DNA of 64,000 bases from Osmia lignaria lignaria (taxonomy: Eukaryota; Arthropoda; Insecta; Hymenoptera; Megachilidae): positions 3,226,501 through 3,290,500 of the forward strand of contig NC_135045.1 of assembly GCF_051020975.1 (NCBI RefSeq), given 5' to 3'. Shown piece after piece: positions 34,059 through 47,330 of this stretch; the stretch's first letter is position 1, and the number at the start of each line of letters is the position of its first letter. A program made the translations under genes and the position numbers. Below the pieces are notes generated by a model. It was not told where the DNA came from and did not search any database. It saw only the letters and a list, made by a program, of their open reading frames with translations.

Positions 34059-34852
34059 AGGGTGATCACCACTCCTGCCATCTTCTCTGCTGGATGAAAC
34101 CTAGTATTAAAGATTATCTATGGGGCAAGCGTGGCAGATTGCAAGTGTCGAATATGGATTATCGAATAGGGCATCTGAAATTACACGTATCGTTCTTGTC
34201 TAATCACGAAGAAAGGCGAATCCTCGTGCGTGTCCACGTGAGTTACGGAAAGTCGAGACTCAGGATCACCTCGAACGATGGAATACCTGTCGATCCTTGG
34301 AAAAGCAATTTTCTGGTAAGTGCGTGTTAAATAATGCCACCTGGGAAACTGGACGTTACGCGTTTATTGAATCGTATCGGTGAGAAATTTACGAGAGAAA
34401 AGGTACCTGATATTGATGCTATTATAGCTAGCTAGGGTGCAAAGGGGAGAAGCAATAAAATTGTTGGTAACATCAATTACCAATGATAATTCGTCGTATC
34501 ATTTTATTACTGCAAGATAATATCTAGGGTGAAATAGGACCAGATCTAGATTTCAATATTTTTTAACATAACGAATAAAGGCTTAAAAAATGGCCGTTTA
34601 TATAATTTAGAAAATTATTATAAAATTTATTTCGTGTTTGTGAAATCATTCCCTTAGGAATTATTGAAATCATCGAAAGTTTCATTGGGTTTGTTTTGGC
34701 GGCGAGGATTAAGAACAGCTGCGTCGACCGACAACAATAACATTGCCCGATCGCGAGTTATACGATTTTGCCTCAGTCTGCGTGTGGCTTTCGTCTGTGT
34801 TCCATGTATTTCCCTAATATACGATTTTGGAATAGTTAATTTTAGAAAATAG
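34059..34852 (+). CDS. Candidate two-exon gene fragment of unknown function
   Basis: Exon-like block 34059-34315 sits between a strong acceptor (TTTTTTCAG) and a strong donor (CTG/GTAAGT). It is open throughout and reads GDHHSCHLLCWMKPSIKDYL, then HLKLHVSFLSNHEERRILVR and IPVDPWKSNFL. A phase-compatible block at 34658-34852 follows acceptor CCCTTAG and reads ELLKSSKVSLGLFWRRGLR to a stop. An alternative next exon is ~35358-35450 (VNEVFFEDEDATCNEQGSHT) before GTAGGA. No family is recognised, no first exon with a convincing ATG was found, and the C-terminal part of the second block looks non-coding. It may be part of a gene with distant exons, or chance. Confidence 0.3.
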
Positions 34853-35453
34853 GGATTTTATATTTGCAACAATTATATTGTTGAATCGAAATGGACTACT
34901 AATTGTTATTAACGAATTATTATACTACTTAGAGATTTATTTATTGTAAGTCAGTCAAAGTTGTTATTGGTTAATTTCGATATTTGGGGAAACGTACCAG
35001 TAATTTTAGTAGACCCCTTGATTAATAAATTCGCGATTAAATTTTTTAAAGAAAAATTCTCATATATTAGAAATCTAATTTAAAACTTAGAAAATAAAAG
35101 TAAATAAAATCTAACGTACGAGGGTTAATACGTGCCCCTGCTGCCATACAACCAGACGACCGGTACCGAACTTTACCGACAATAGCCGATCAGTTCCGAT
35201 CAGAGTTGCCGCGCCGGTAGTGCACGTGTTACGCTTGTCATACGTATTTGACAGTCGTAGTGAAATTAAAGAGCCTAGTTTACCCCAAATAATACTGATA
35301 CGTTATCTAAGTATTTAATATTCTATAACGACGCGTTCTGACATTGAGTTTATGTATTTCTATGTTAATGAAGTGTTCTTTGAAGACGAAGACGCCACGT
35401 GCAACGAGCAGGGCTCCCACACCAAAATGGCGACGATGCCGGGTTCAAGGTAG

Positions 35454-38400
35454 GAACATTTATTATTTCCAAATGCATTGCAAAGATGCTTTTCTCAAGT
35501 TTCAAATAAAGAATAATTGTGTACTTACAAAATTTAAGATTTCTTTTGCAATGTATTCGTTAATGGCCAGCGATTTCTATGTCCTTTTACAAAGAACACA
35601 TAACAGTGTTCTCAGTAACTTCCCTGAGGAAGGGGTCACAGAACGTTGCAAAATTAAAGCCTGGCAATCGCGTTAGACAGTTATGAAAAGATTACGAGAG
35701 TAATGCAGGATCTTTGAAATTCTTACACTCTGACAGGTATCGTTAATTAAGGCGTGTGAACGCTTACGATTTCTTCTCGCTGAGAAAAAAAAGATATTTG
35801 TTCCTTCAAAAGATTGCGACTGACAATTTCGAAATTTCCATGTGTCCTGTTACTCTATTCATGTTCTGTTCTCTGTTTTTCATTTACTCTTGTCCATTTA
35901 CATACAGATTGTTGCTTTTTTGCTTAACCGTCGTATATCGGAGATAAACATAAATCTGAAATTAATCTACCTTGTCAGAAAGATTCAAACTTCCTTGCGT
36001 TACTTTTTCTTTTTACGTAATACGTTCATTAGCTAATATTTCGGCTACCTTTCGTCGATTACCTTATCAGTTACATAAATTGGTAATTTTTTTTTTACTT
36101 TATTCAGTAGTTAGGTTAATTTTAAGATGGCGGACCATGGAGAGAGCCTTCAATATAAATCGAATTCGAAATTATTTTTATTTTTATTTTATGAATCTTG
36201 GTTCTAGTATTTAAAAAAAAGGTTAAGTTAATAATTTTATTTGAAGATTTGAAGAAATACTTTTTACAATCCGTAGGACCAGCAATTATTTAGTTCCATT
36301 CTTGGATACTTAATTCGCTTCGTTCACACGGTTGGCTGGAAAATAATTACAGCTTCCCGTAATGACCAAGCACGATGTTTCCCCCGAACGATCGATAATT
36401 AACGTTCGCGAAAATCGTTATTCTTTTAAGCCTTCACGTTTCCTTGTCTGTTGACCTGTCCTTTCGGTGACCCATGCTTACACATTCAATGCCTATTAGA
36501 TACAAATAGATCTTTAATTGTTCGAGGTAAATTGTGCTTCCTGAAACAGGAATCGGCGCGTCATCGTCCAGTGAAAGTCAACGACGAATTGTGCAATAGA
36601 ACACATCGATATCGTTCGGTCAGGCATCTGGCCCGGTGATCCTTTATCTCGCGTTTACAAGCACTTAATCGAGTTTGGAACGATTCAGATCGGTTTCTAT
36701 TCGGAGAAAGTTGGTGTCTGTACAAAATTCTTCTGTCGATTCGTTTGCCAATTTAGAAGTCTAAAATTGAGCCTCATTTTTTTTTCAAAGTAAAGAATTC
36801 CAAAGAGACAAAAAAAGACATCAATCTTCCGAACATTGACTTTATAATAGGTGAATCACACGAGTATTAGTACACACGTTGTGTCATTCACAGTGGAACC
36901 ATTCTATCCAGTCCTTGAAACAGTGACGCGTAAAACAGCAATGGGGATTGTTTGTTCCAAAAATCAAGATAATTCCTGCTCTCGCAATCGCAATTGAACG
37001 CGACACTCTTTCTTTCCTTCATCAACGTAATCGTACTAATTGTTCGTCGAAACAATGGCCGGTTGCGGGAGAAAAAGTAATTTAATATCAGAAGGCCAAC
37101 CGGGGGTATTACTGAGGCCAGACGGAGGCGTTTGCATTATTGGGAGGATTACGAAAAGAAAGTTGGATAGATATCATCTACACGGATTCATTGTCAGGAT
37201 AGAATCCGAGGTCGTGGTAACAAGTGTGCGAAGATTCAACCGTGTTACAGCATGTTTTTCTTTAAGATTTGGAATAGTTAATTTTTAAGTCTAACTTCTT
37301 AAATTATTCCCCTTTATTATCACTATAATAATAATACTATTTAATCCTTTTTCCTTTAATTTTTTTTTTAATTTTCTTAATTTTTTAAACGACACCCAAG
37401 TGCTAACAAAAAGGCTTCTAATTTTCAATTTATCAACAAGAATATAATTTTCCACATTTGCATTGATTCTGCTTTAAAATAAACACCTGTGTGCATTTTC
37501 TTTTTCATAACGAAACGACGACAGTGTAATACGAGTAGAAGGTTTCCAATTTCCAAAGCATATATTGACAATAATATCGGCTTTTATAATGTGTCAAATA
37601 ATTTTCCTTTGAAACAAACACGCGTTTTTCATTTATCTATATTTAAACAGTTTTATTTACTCTTTGTACGGTTTTCATTATCTTGTTGATAAATTGGTAA
37701 CATGGCAGAAACACGAATCGACAGAAATAACCTATCTTTAAAGGATGGGATATTGTATTAAAACCGCAGTGATCAATATGTTTCTCTGATAGGACGCTCT
37801 TTGCCGTCTGTTAACCTTTCAACATTGTTGGAGGTACACAGTTGAATTGCACGGAATTGCTTAACGAGTCGCGTACCAACGACGTATATCGTTGATTATA
37901 CTAATCTATAAATTCTTAGTGAGCTTAGGTTTGAAAAAACTTTTGCATCGAATCGAACGAAAAAATCGCGATTTAATGACCGTTGTACTAATGAATCCCG
38001 ATTATTTACTGTCTTCTATCCAGTTTAACGACATTTATAGCGAAAAACATTCTAACAAGCATTCACAGGCCTTTTTTTTTGAAATTATAGTAAATTTAAT
38101 TGCATCGATCTTAAATCATGGAATTTTTTTTTATGGATAAAATTTATTAAAAATTCTCATTTTATTTCTGCCAATAATTTAATCAAATTGAATTTTCAAG
38201 ATTGCTGATTAAACGACTCTAACGGTAATAAATTTAACAAAACGGATCTGAAATTAAACGAACTTCGCAGAGTCTGAAACAATCAAGCAGTAGTAATTAA
38301 TGCTTTTGAGTGCAACAAAGAAATCTGGAACATTAATAAACACGATTGAAAAGTTCACCGTAGTTATTTGATATTTTCTATGGCAGCGGTTAAAAGGGTA

Positions 38401-39357
38401 ATCGCGACCTCGTCGCGTATCAATCATCGTACACTCTATAAATCATAAAACATAATTATTGCCTCTGATGATTACCCTTTAGAAGGGTGTTTCAACGGTC
38501 TCTTGTAATCCGTGTTATTTTCGTCGTATCATGTCATAGCATTAAACGTTTCACGTTCACCGAGACGAATTGGCAGTCAGGTGCGTTTGCAAATTGCAAA
38601 TTACTTTCTACTTAAGCGTCTAAGAGGTAGTTTCTTTGTGCGTTTTAAAGAGATGGAACTGGTTTGAAGATGGCTTTAGGTTATCTTATAATTTATCTGT
38701 GATAGATAATGTTTCATAAAACAAACTCGTCGTAAATTGAATTTGTACTAAATGCTCCATTCGACCCATTATCGAGCAACGTGCTTTTGCAAACTACATA
38801 TGGTAACTTTCATGGACGTGCCTCGTGTATACTCAAACATTTTGTAACAAGTTTAATAGGTGATTTCATAGGATTATTCGACAAGTACATTAGCGAAGTA
38901 CTTATAGTTGTTCCGATGGAATTTGGTTGGACGTGGTTGCGTAGAAATGTTTGTCGAGACGAATCGTCGGCGCAGGTGAATTTGCAAATTGCCAGTATCG
39001 CAAAAGCGCGGCAAACGAGCAGCTGCGGACCGGAACAAATTAGCTGAGCTTTTGTATTTAACTAGCCGTATCAAAGCGTTAAACGTTGTATCTAGCCGGA
39101 TTTGTAAACAGTAGAAACGGATTGTATCTAGAGATAATTTCTACTGATTCAAGATAGAGACGGGCCAGCCTATAGTTCAACCGGTAGTCGTCAATCATTG
39201 CCAGACTTTCGATAGAAGGGATCTATTCGTAATGGAACTTCTCCAACAGAGATGAGAAGATCTTCTGTTAACCATTGACTGACTATCATTTCACAAGCCC
39301 TTTCTTTTTATTCTTTAACCTCTATGAACTGTACCGAGCACTGTAGGCTTCCTTCTT
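35454..39357. other. Non-coding stretch, about 3.9 kb
   Basis: AT-rich with CpG-richer patches near 36.3-36.7 kb and 38.8-39.1 kb. The ORFs at 37040-37288 and 38781-39047 have plausible start contexts but no recognisable motifs or splice partners. I see no RNA gene. Confidence 0.35.
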
Positions 39358-39985
39358 CAAAAATTTTCAAATTTCCAAGTTTCAAGGTTTCCGAATCTAA
39401 GTTTCCAAATCTCAATTTCCAAATTTCAAGGTTCCCAAATCTGAATTCCCAAATTTCAAGGTTTCCAAATCAAATTTTCAAATTTCAAGGTTTCCAAATC
39501 TAAATTTCCAAATTCCAAGATTGTCAAATCTGAATTTCCAAATTTCAAGGTTTTCAAATCTAAATTCCAAATTTCAAGGTTTCCAAATCTAAGTTTCCAA
39601 ATCTCAATTTCCAAATTTCAAGGTTTCTAAATCAAATTTTCAAATTTCAAGGTTTCCAAATCTAAATTTCCAAATTCCAAGATTGTCAAATCTGAATTTC
39701 CAAATTTCAAGGTTTCCAAATCAAATTTTCAAATTTCAAGGTTTCCAAATCTCAATTTCCAAATTTCAAGGTTTCCAAATCTGAACTCCCAAATTTCAAG
39801 GTTTCTAAATCAAATTTTCAAATTTCAAGGTTTCCAAATCTAAATTTCCAAATTCCAAGATTGTCAAATCTGAATTTCCAAATTTCAAGGTTTTCAAATC
39901 TAAATTCCAAATTTCAAGGTTTCCAAATCAAAGTTTTTCAATTTCAGAATTTTGAAATAAAAATTTTCGAATTCCAAAATTCGCA
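39358..39985. repeat. TTTCAAGG/CCAAATCT minisatellite with higher-order structure
   Basis: About 630 bases built from alternating AAATTTCAAGGTTTCCAAAT-like and CTGAATTTCC-like words. A marker variant (CCAAGATTGTCAAATC) recurs at 39515, 39677 and 39855, that is every 162 and 178 bases, so multi-unit blocks were themselves duplicated. Confidence 0.9.
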
Positions 39986-42900
39986 GTAAAAAATTTCAAA
40001 TTAATAGCCTAAATATTGGTCTGAGTTTATCAGGATGAACCGATATTGAGGAGCGTTCGAACGAATCGCGTCATGCACGAACAGCCGCGTGCCATTGCAC
40101 CTGAACATAATACCATTACTACGTGGCATTGAGGGTTATGAATGAAATGTAGTGCAACGACATCGCGAACGAGTGCCAAGATCAATGAAACTCTCGCGTG
40201 CTCGAGCCCCAACCATTGCGATACTGACTTTTATATTATGTCAGTCTAATCATCATTCGCTTTGGTTCGCGTACGATGTTCGTTACATTACGAATTCCTT
40301 TCATCTATTGTGGGTTTAATGACCTTCGAGGATCATGACTTATTTAAAATTTCTATAAAACGATGTCAAGTTCTAGGAAAGATTTAAAAGAAATTTTTAA
40401 CTTTGAATTTTGAAATAGGCTCGGTTCATTAATAATACATCTTGCACTCTCTTAAACTCCTAATTGCAAATAATTATTATTTGATTTTCACTTGAAAATT
40501 CCACATGGATAATGCTTTATTATCCGAGACGAATGATGACATTACTAGTGTTTCAAAACGATGAATATTTAGTTTTCCTAAGTAGCTATTGTAAACCTAA
40601 GTTTATTGAAAACATTCCAGAAGAAAGTAAAAATAGAATGATTATTTCTTGAGGTCTCGAGACACGTGTTGCAATGATCAGGATGCACGAGGATCATCGC
40701 TAACCCGGTTGCGATTTTCTATTTGCAGTCGAATCGACGTATGCCTTTATTTCGCAATTCGTTGGTATTTCGTCGCGACGTGGCACGAATCTCGCTTTCA
40801 TCTCAGAAAACGCGCAGGTGTAAACGACTATCATCGCTATATTTACATTCCGGTTACTGTGAACGATCGTCGCACGATCAGGGTCTCCTCGATCGCCAAG
40901 AAATCAATAAAAAATATTTCATCTGTGAATTGTCTAACGTTTGAACATCGTTGTCAAAAAATTTAAGTTCTAAGTTGAGTCGAGCCGAGCCACCCCTGTT
41001 TCAATTTCAGTGAAAATTTTCACTTTTGATGAAAATCGAAGCGTCATCGTGATTGATCGACTCGAACAGATGGTATTTAATATTTGAAATTACATAACAT
41101 CGTCTGTTGCTTTGATTCTTTATTGAAAACCACGCTCGTTCCGCGAGAAAGTTGTTTTAATAATTTTCACTTCGTTGCCGTTGAAAATTCATTAAATTTT
41201 CCATGTTCATTAGATGTAAAACAAAATATGTGTATAACAAGCAGGGTGAAAAAAAATGGCTAGGTATTGAAATTATGTTAAATTTATATGAAAACATTTT
41301 GGTGGTTCAGTTTTGCGGATTTAATTAAAAGTTTGATTAATTCCTCATTGATGACGTGTGAAATAGGAAAAGATTTAATTAAAAGTTTGATTAATACTTC
41401 ATTGGTGTCGTAAATTGTGCATCCAACTGGCAGAGTTTCAATTAATAGTATTCTCATCAATTAAATTCATCAATAATTAAAAGTAGGAAGAGAATAAAGT
41501 GATGTGAAATTTTGAAAAATTGAATTTCAAATATTGGTCCCAACGACCCAAATCACTATCCTATTCAAATGATAAAAACTGAAAAGCAGTTCATTAGAGT
41601 TTCTTCCAAGAACAACCTCGTTCAGCTCATTATTCAATCTTCATGAATAGCATCAAATCTATTCACAGTGTGAAATAAAATTAAAATTATCTGACATCCA
41701 AGGGTTAACGCGTCGGCTGCCACAGGGTTCACAAATACCCCATTGAAATTTTGTATAATTATTAAAAAAATAAAATTCTAAATTAAAAATTTTCAAATTA
41801 ATCAATCGTATCCTAATCTGGATTGAACGCGTCTTATCGTGTCTGACTATGTACATATGTTTCCACTGTGGCAGGCAACCTGTTAATACCGATGCCGGTT
41901 GGCAAAGATCACACGTGTTAATGATGAAGCTCACTATAATGAAATTGAATAGCACTATGGCGAAGCGTAATCCTGCGTATATGGGGCACGTACCAGGCTG
42001 AAGAAAGCGGCCCGCATACGGCCTAGCATCCTGGCGCGTTCGGTTCGTTAACAAGCCATCCTCCGAAACGAATCTCGAGTTTCGAACAGATGATGATCTC
42101 TTCAGAATTGTACACGCAGTGTACCGTTCAAACCGAAAGACTGAAGACGTAGCCGGCAGAAGAAGGCTTATATACAGGGTGGGGGTCGGCAAGAAGACCA
42201 ACTTGGTGCCCATCCTCCTTCGTGTCTTCTCTTTTCCCCATTCTTCGACGGTTTCGACTCTTCAGGGATAATTCTTGCCTGTTTCTTCTATCCCCTCTAC
42301 CAACCGCTGTCGCGATCCTTGTTAGTCCGTCTTGGCCCACAGGAGGACCTTTGGCGAGTAACGATCCCATCGACCACCATCGCGAGATCTCGCTTCTGGT
42401 TCCATTTACGAGCTTCAATCGCTTAAACGAGACCATTCGATGTCTGTCGGATGATTTCAATTTCTTCTTCATGGGGATTCTTCGTTTTTTTTTTATTTTT
42501 TTTTTTTTTTTTTATGGGCTCTTTTGATCGAGAACCTTATCCGCATTGTGATAAGTGAAAGCTTAATTACGAGTTTCACTGACAATGAATGAGTGGAGGA
42601 TCAACAGGTGTTTTGGATTCATTTTTCTTGGATGTTCTATTTGGAATTTTTTAGAATTTTGCTTTGAGGAGAAATAATAATGGAAATTTTTGGAAATTTT
42701 GCGTGTGATAAAGTCAGATTTCTATGTATAGGGGAAACAATTCTTTACAGTGTTGTTTTCCTTAGGGATGCCTATGGGAAAGGGCGAGAACCCAGGACAT
42801 TATTTTTCCTGGCGAAACCTCTGATCGCGAGTGTACCTTCCTCAGGATTCTTTTCTTGGAACCCCGAAAGTAGAAACGAATGGCGATAATTATAAGCTTA

Positions 42901-44327
42901 ATTGCACGATGCAATTTATTTCTGATTTTATTTATGAGCTTGAACGGGGAGGATCGATAGATGTCGAATGCTTTGGATTTCTTCTTCGCGATAAATAGAA
43001 GCTTAATTGCCCGATAAATTTCTTTCATTCTGAATGCAGATGGGAAACATTAATAACATCCTTTTCCCTTGGACCTTCTCTTTTCACTTTGATCGTCTCT
43101 TTTTCTTTATTGAAACATCGTTTCAGACTGCGATGATCTCTTTCTCCGATATAATCTGTTCCTGGTTTCATTTCGAATTCAAATAGATCGAAGGAAATCG
43201 TTCAGGATTTCAAAGGAATTGCGTGGTTTAGATTTACACGTTGATTTCGTTGTTAACGTGGGTGGATAGCATAGAAAGTTTTCACGACTATCAAGGACTT
43301 TTCTTCTTTTTTTTAAGAGTTCCCTTCGACCTATTTTCATTTGAATAAATTTTTTCAAAACAAAAATGAAAAATTCTTCAAAATTTTAATTCACGCTCCG
43401 TTGCTATGGTAAATATTAATTTTTTCTCGAACTGCTGATAATTCCAAAAAACACGTCATCGAGTACGCTGGGATGCTCCCGGAACCATTTCGAATTCCTT
43501 TGATCCGGGAGAAATTCGCAATTCGATCCATAAACCTGGCCTTTCCAGGCTCGCAAGGACTACGGGTATTTCACAGGTGAGACCAGACAACGGTGAATCA
43601 TCTCGTTAAAGATTCCCTGAGAAATTCACTGTATCCGATTTCATCGAGTTTCGTGGGTGCGCAATTAGGGAAGACATACACGATCAACCTTCGATCGTGA
43701 TAATATGTAAACAGGAACGCATTCTTGGATGCGTACAAGGCTTCTCTATGTTCCATATCGGGTGTGCTTGAACACTGCAGCTGCGTTCAGCAGTTTCAAG
43801 TTGCAAAGTAATTTGGTCTCAGATCGTGAGAATTACAAAAAAACAAACATACATGAACAAAGAAGAAACAATACACCATCATTGATCATCAATTAGACGA
43901 CGATTGAGATATTGTCCCTGGAGGGACACTGTTAACAAGAAACCACAGATGGCTCGCCAATGGCAAGAAATACTGCATTATTAATTAACAATACACGCAG
44001 TTACATTCTGTTCGAAGAAACAACATCTACGGTGCCTAAAATGGCAGCAAATGGTCATGGAAGAAGGAAGTTACTAATGGACCTTGCTGACACGAACAAC
44101 CATGGAATTCTTAAAAAGAATTTATCTTTCTAAGCAGGAACTACCGACAGATGGTTTCATCGAGTAGTTAATTTAGTCGAGTTGGATTTGTAGAAATTCT
44201 TAATTAACACTTTGAATTTTCCTAAAGATTATCGTCAGAGATGACTTTACTGTAAAATCGCGTTTATGTTGACTCATTTTCTCAAGATATGACAAAGTAA
44301 ATTTCATGAAATTTTTCCTGATGATTC
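39986..44327. other. Non-coding stretch, about 4.3 kb
   Basis: CpG-richer islands near 40.65-40.9 and 41.9-42.45 kb. The latter has a TATA-like TTATATAC at 42167-42174. A long T-rich run spans about 42485-42513. Overlapping ORFs on both strands (42128-42472, 41659-42213) look like chance in GC-richer DNA. No gene can be supported. Confidence 0.35.
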
Positions 44328-44335
44328 ATAAGAAG

Positions 44336-44541
44336 TAGAGGTGTACAGGTACTCGAAACAAGGGTGCAACGACTCAAGCCGACTCGACACGACACGACCC
44401 GATCGTTATCCCCACTCGACACGACCCGATCGTTACCCCCACTCGACCCGACTCGACACGACGCGACCCGATCGTTACCCCACTCTATCCAACTCGACTC
44501 AACCCGACACAACTCGAGTCGCAGATATTCGCACACCTCTA
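44336..44541. mobile_element. hAT-like MITE, 206 bp, with internal CGA-rich repeats
   Basis: Ends TAGAGGTGTAC and (read from outside) TAGAGGTGTGC, flanked by a perfect 8-bp target-site duplication ATAAGAAG (44328-44335 and 44542-44549). An 8-bp duplication and a GAGGTGTGCG-type terminus are typical of hAT elements. The interior repeats ACGACCCGATCGTTACC-like words. No transposase ORF. Confidence 0.85.
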
Positions 44542-44549
44542 ATAAGAAG

Positions 44550-46747
44550 GGTAAGCACCTCGTTAAAGACGCTACGTATATTTACGTCAAAACGGTTATT
44601 CTAATATTTCCTGAGAACCGGTAACCTTTTTTTTGAAAAACCGGTACCATGAGTTCGGTAAAAGGTGGTACAAATGACTTCGATTAGCAGACCGAGAGTT
44701 GTGCATAATATGCGCAACTGCAACGCGTTGATGTAACACGTATGGACTGGAGGAGAGAGATGTGCGTGTGCATCTTGCGTAACTCGTATTTAAGGTGTAA
44801 ACCTTGACTTTAAAACTGGTCGCATTGGCACCGACGTGCACGGCTGGTGACTGCACTTTCCTCGTGACCGAATAAATCTTTTTTTCGCGGAAATCGATGA
44901 CGTTATCGGTTAAACGACTTCGGTATTAATCCCTCGAGCGACGGAGCAGAATCCTTGGATAGGTTTCATAGATACAGGCTAGTGTCATCTTCTAAATTAA
45001 ACGAAAAGATTCGTCGGCGACCTTTTACCCGACTCCGTTCCTTTTACTCTCGCCCTATTTCATTCGACAAGCGTGAAATTAGAAAGCAATAGAGGATAAT
45101 ACGACGATTTATTCATTCCGCGTTAAGACTTTTTTCGAAAGTTGTAAACAGGGCCTGAAACGAACAATTTTTAAATCCCCTGATGTAATAAAATATTCAC
45201 GAATCTTCGCGAAATTTCCCTTTGTTTATTAACCGTATTGAATCGCCTTATCACGTACGCGAGTCACTTGACTTTCACGCAATATCGAAAAACAGTAAAG
45301 AGGGCCAGGTCGACAAAACGGACTTTAATTTTCAGCGCTGGCACACATTCGAACGAGAATCCATTGTCATTCGACCTTACACCGTGACATTGACGGTTCT
45401 TGAAGTTTCTACTACTTGTCGCCATTCCAATACGACTTTTCGTCGTATTTTGCATTCGAGCTTCGTAACACGGTTACTGATACGAGTGATATGAATTTTT
45501 ACGCGTTCCCGCGTTAGAGATCTTCGTCTGTTCCAATTTCGATCGAGTGGCCATCGCGTATAAACTGTCGAACGAAAAAGCTCCAACTCGCCTACGAATA
45601 TCCTCTCGACCATTTCCTTTTGAACGAAGTTATCGGAAATTTTGCCCGGAATACGATTACCCGATTAACGAAGCAGACATTGCTCGAGGAGGTTTACCTA
45701 AAAAGTTAACCCTTCGATACCGAATGCACACGCTTGAATCGTCCAGATCGAATTTCGAAAATTCTTTTGTCCGGTTTGAATGATTTTTATACGAAAAATA
45801 TCGCCGGATTTATCGGTCTTCGAAATTTGGGAAAAGAAGAGAAGAAAAACTTTCTAGTCACGTAAAGGGGACGGTTTTAATGCGAATCGTTTCTCGCCTA
45901 GTAAATTTCCGGATGCCAATAAATTTGGAAGAAATTTCGGAAAGGTGCGAGAGCCGCAGAATCTGTTTTTGATATGGAATAATCCAGACGATCGACGTAA
46001 GAATAATATCCGCGATACACGCAATCACTTTCTCTGGCAAATAAAAATTCATTGTCAGAAAAGAAGAGACGCATTCCGGCGAGGATTCTCTCCATAAATT
46101 ATCGCATCAATTTGTCTAGCTAATTCGGTAATTAATCGTCGTAGAAATTAACTGAGATTTTCGCTGATCAGCTGATCCATTGAAACGCTCGGTTATTCGT
46201 TGATCCTTTGTTGCATTGTGCTTGCAAAATTGCAACTTACCAACCTGCTAAAAAAAATATTTACAAAATACTTGTTTAAGAAAAAAATAAAAAAAATTCA
46301 AGGGATTTATCAACTTTTCAAATATTAAAAGCTCGACAATTTTTCACGACACTTTTCCATCTTTCCTGTTTGACATTGCTGAAGGAAGGATCTCGCGTTA
46401 GCCGTGAATCGTGTACGATCAATCATCGTGACACAAATCACTTTCTCTAAGGCGCTTGGATAGAACGATACACTCCTCTTCCCTCGATAATGTCTGACAA
46501 AGTAATTTACATGAGCTAACTGGTTTGACACACAACCGGCGCGTAACTTTCGCGAGTGAAATAAAGGAAAGAAAATCAGTGGTAGTATACGCCCGTTACG
46601 TGCATTCCGATATTGTTATCGTTATGATATAATCGGTGGGATATATTCTTTGACGATAACTAGGGGAAATATAAATGAAAAGTACGTCTGTAGACGATTC
46701 GTATATTTGGAAAATGTATAATTATCTCAGAACACTTTGAGTAGTTA
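44550..46747. other. Non-coding stretch, about 2.2 kb
   Basis: CpG-richer at 44.65-45.8 kb, with overlapping chance ORFs on both strands (for example 45222-45494 and 45377-45613). No motif or splice structure supports a gene. Confidence 0.35.
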
Positions 46748-47330
46748 AACAGAAATTAATTTTTAATTCTTAATTATAGAAAATTGCAATTATGTGATGT
46801 TTATCAGATTTTAAGATTAAGTCTGAAGATAAGTTACAGATTAGGTTGCGTTAACAGAACCCAATTTTTACAGAATTTAAACAGAAATTTTTACTGTATT
46901 TAAATAAAAATTAATTTTGAATTAATTCTTAATTATAAAAAATTGCAATTATGTGATGTTTATCAGATTTTAAGATTAAGTCTGAAGATAAGTTACAGAT
47001 TAGGTTGCGTTAACAGAACCCAATTTTTACAGAATTTAAACAGAAATTTTTACTGTATTTAAATAAAAATTAATTTTTAATTAATTCTTAATTATAGAAA
47101 ATTGCAATTATGTGATGTTTATCAGATTTTAAGATTAAGTCTGAAGATAAGTTACAGATTAGGTTGCGTTAACAGAACCCAATTTTTACAGAATTTAAAC
47201 AGAAATTTTTACTGTATTTAAACAAAAATTAATTTTTAATTAATTCTTAATTATAGAAAATTGCAATTATGTGATGTTTATCAGATTTTAAGATTAAGTC
47301 TGAAAATAAGTTACAGATTAGGTTGGGTTG
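46748..47330. repeat. 159-bp tandem repeat, about 3.7 copies
   Basis: The marker TTGCAATTATGTGATG occurs at 46784, 46943, 47102 and 47261, exactly 159 bases apart. Copies are nearly identical and include GATTAGGTTGCGTTAACAG. Array ends are blurred by AT-rich flanks. Confidence 0.95.

Noticed and set aside
36127..36210. ATGGCGGACCATGG start-like context
   Set aside because: The frame becomes poly-Phe/Leu low complexity and stops after 26 codons, with no splice donor nearby.
37055..37288. ATG with a good start context opening MAGCGRKSNLISEGQ
   Set aside because: It runs 77 codons into AT-rich sequence with no domain and no clear donor. Kept only as a note.
41659..42472. Minus-strand ORFs of 184 and 114 codons
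   Set aside because: No recognisable domain, no splice partners, and composition changes mid-ORF. Probably chance in a CpG-richer island.
46748..47330. Regularly spaced repeats as a possible CRISPR array
   Set aside because: The whole 159-base period is repeated, without unique spacers, in an intron-rich animal genome.
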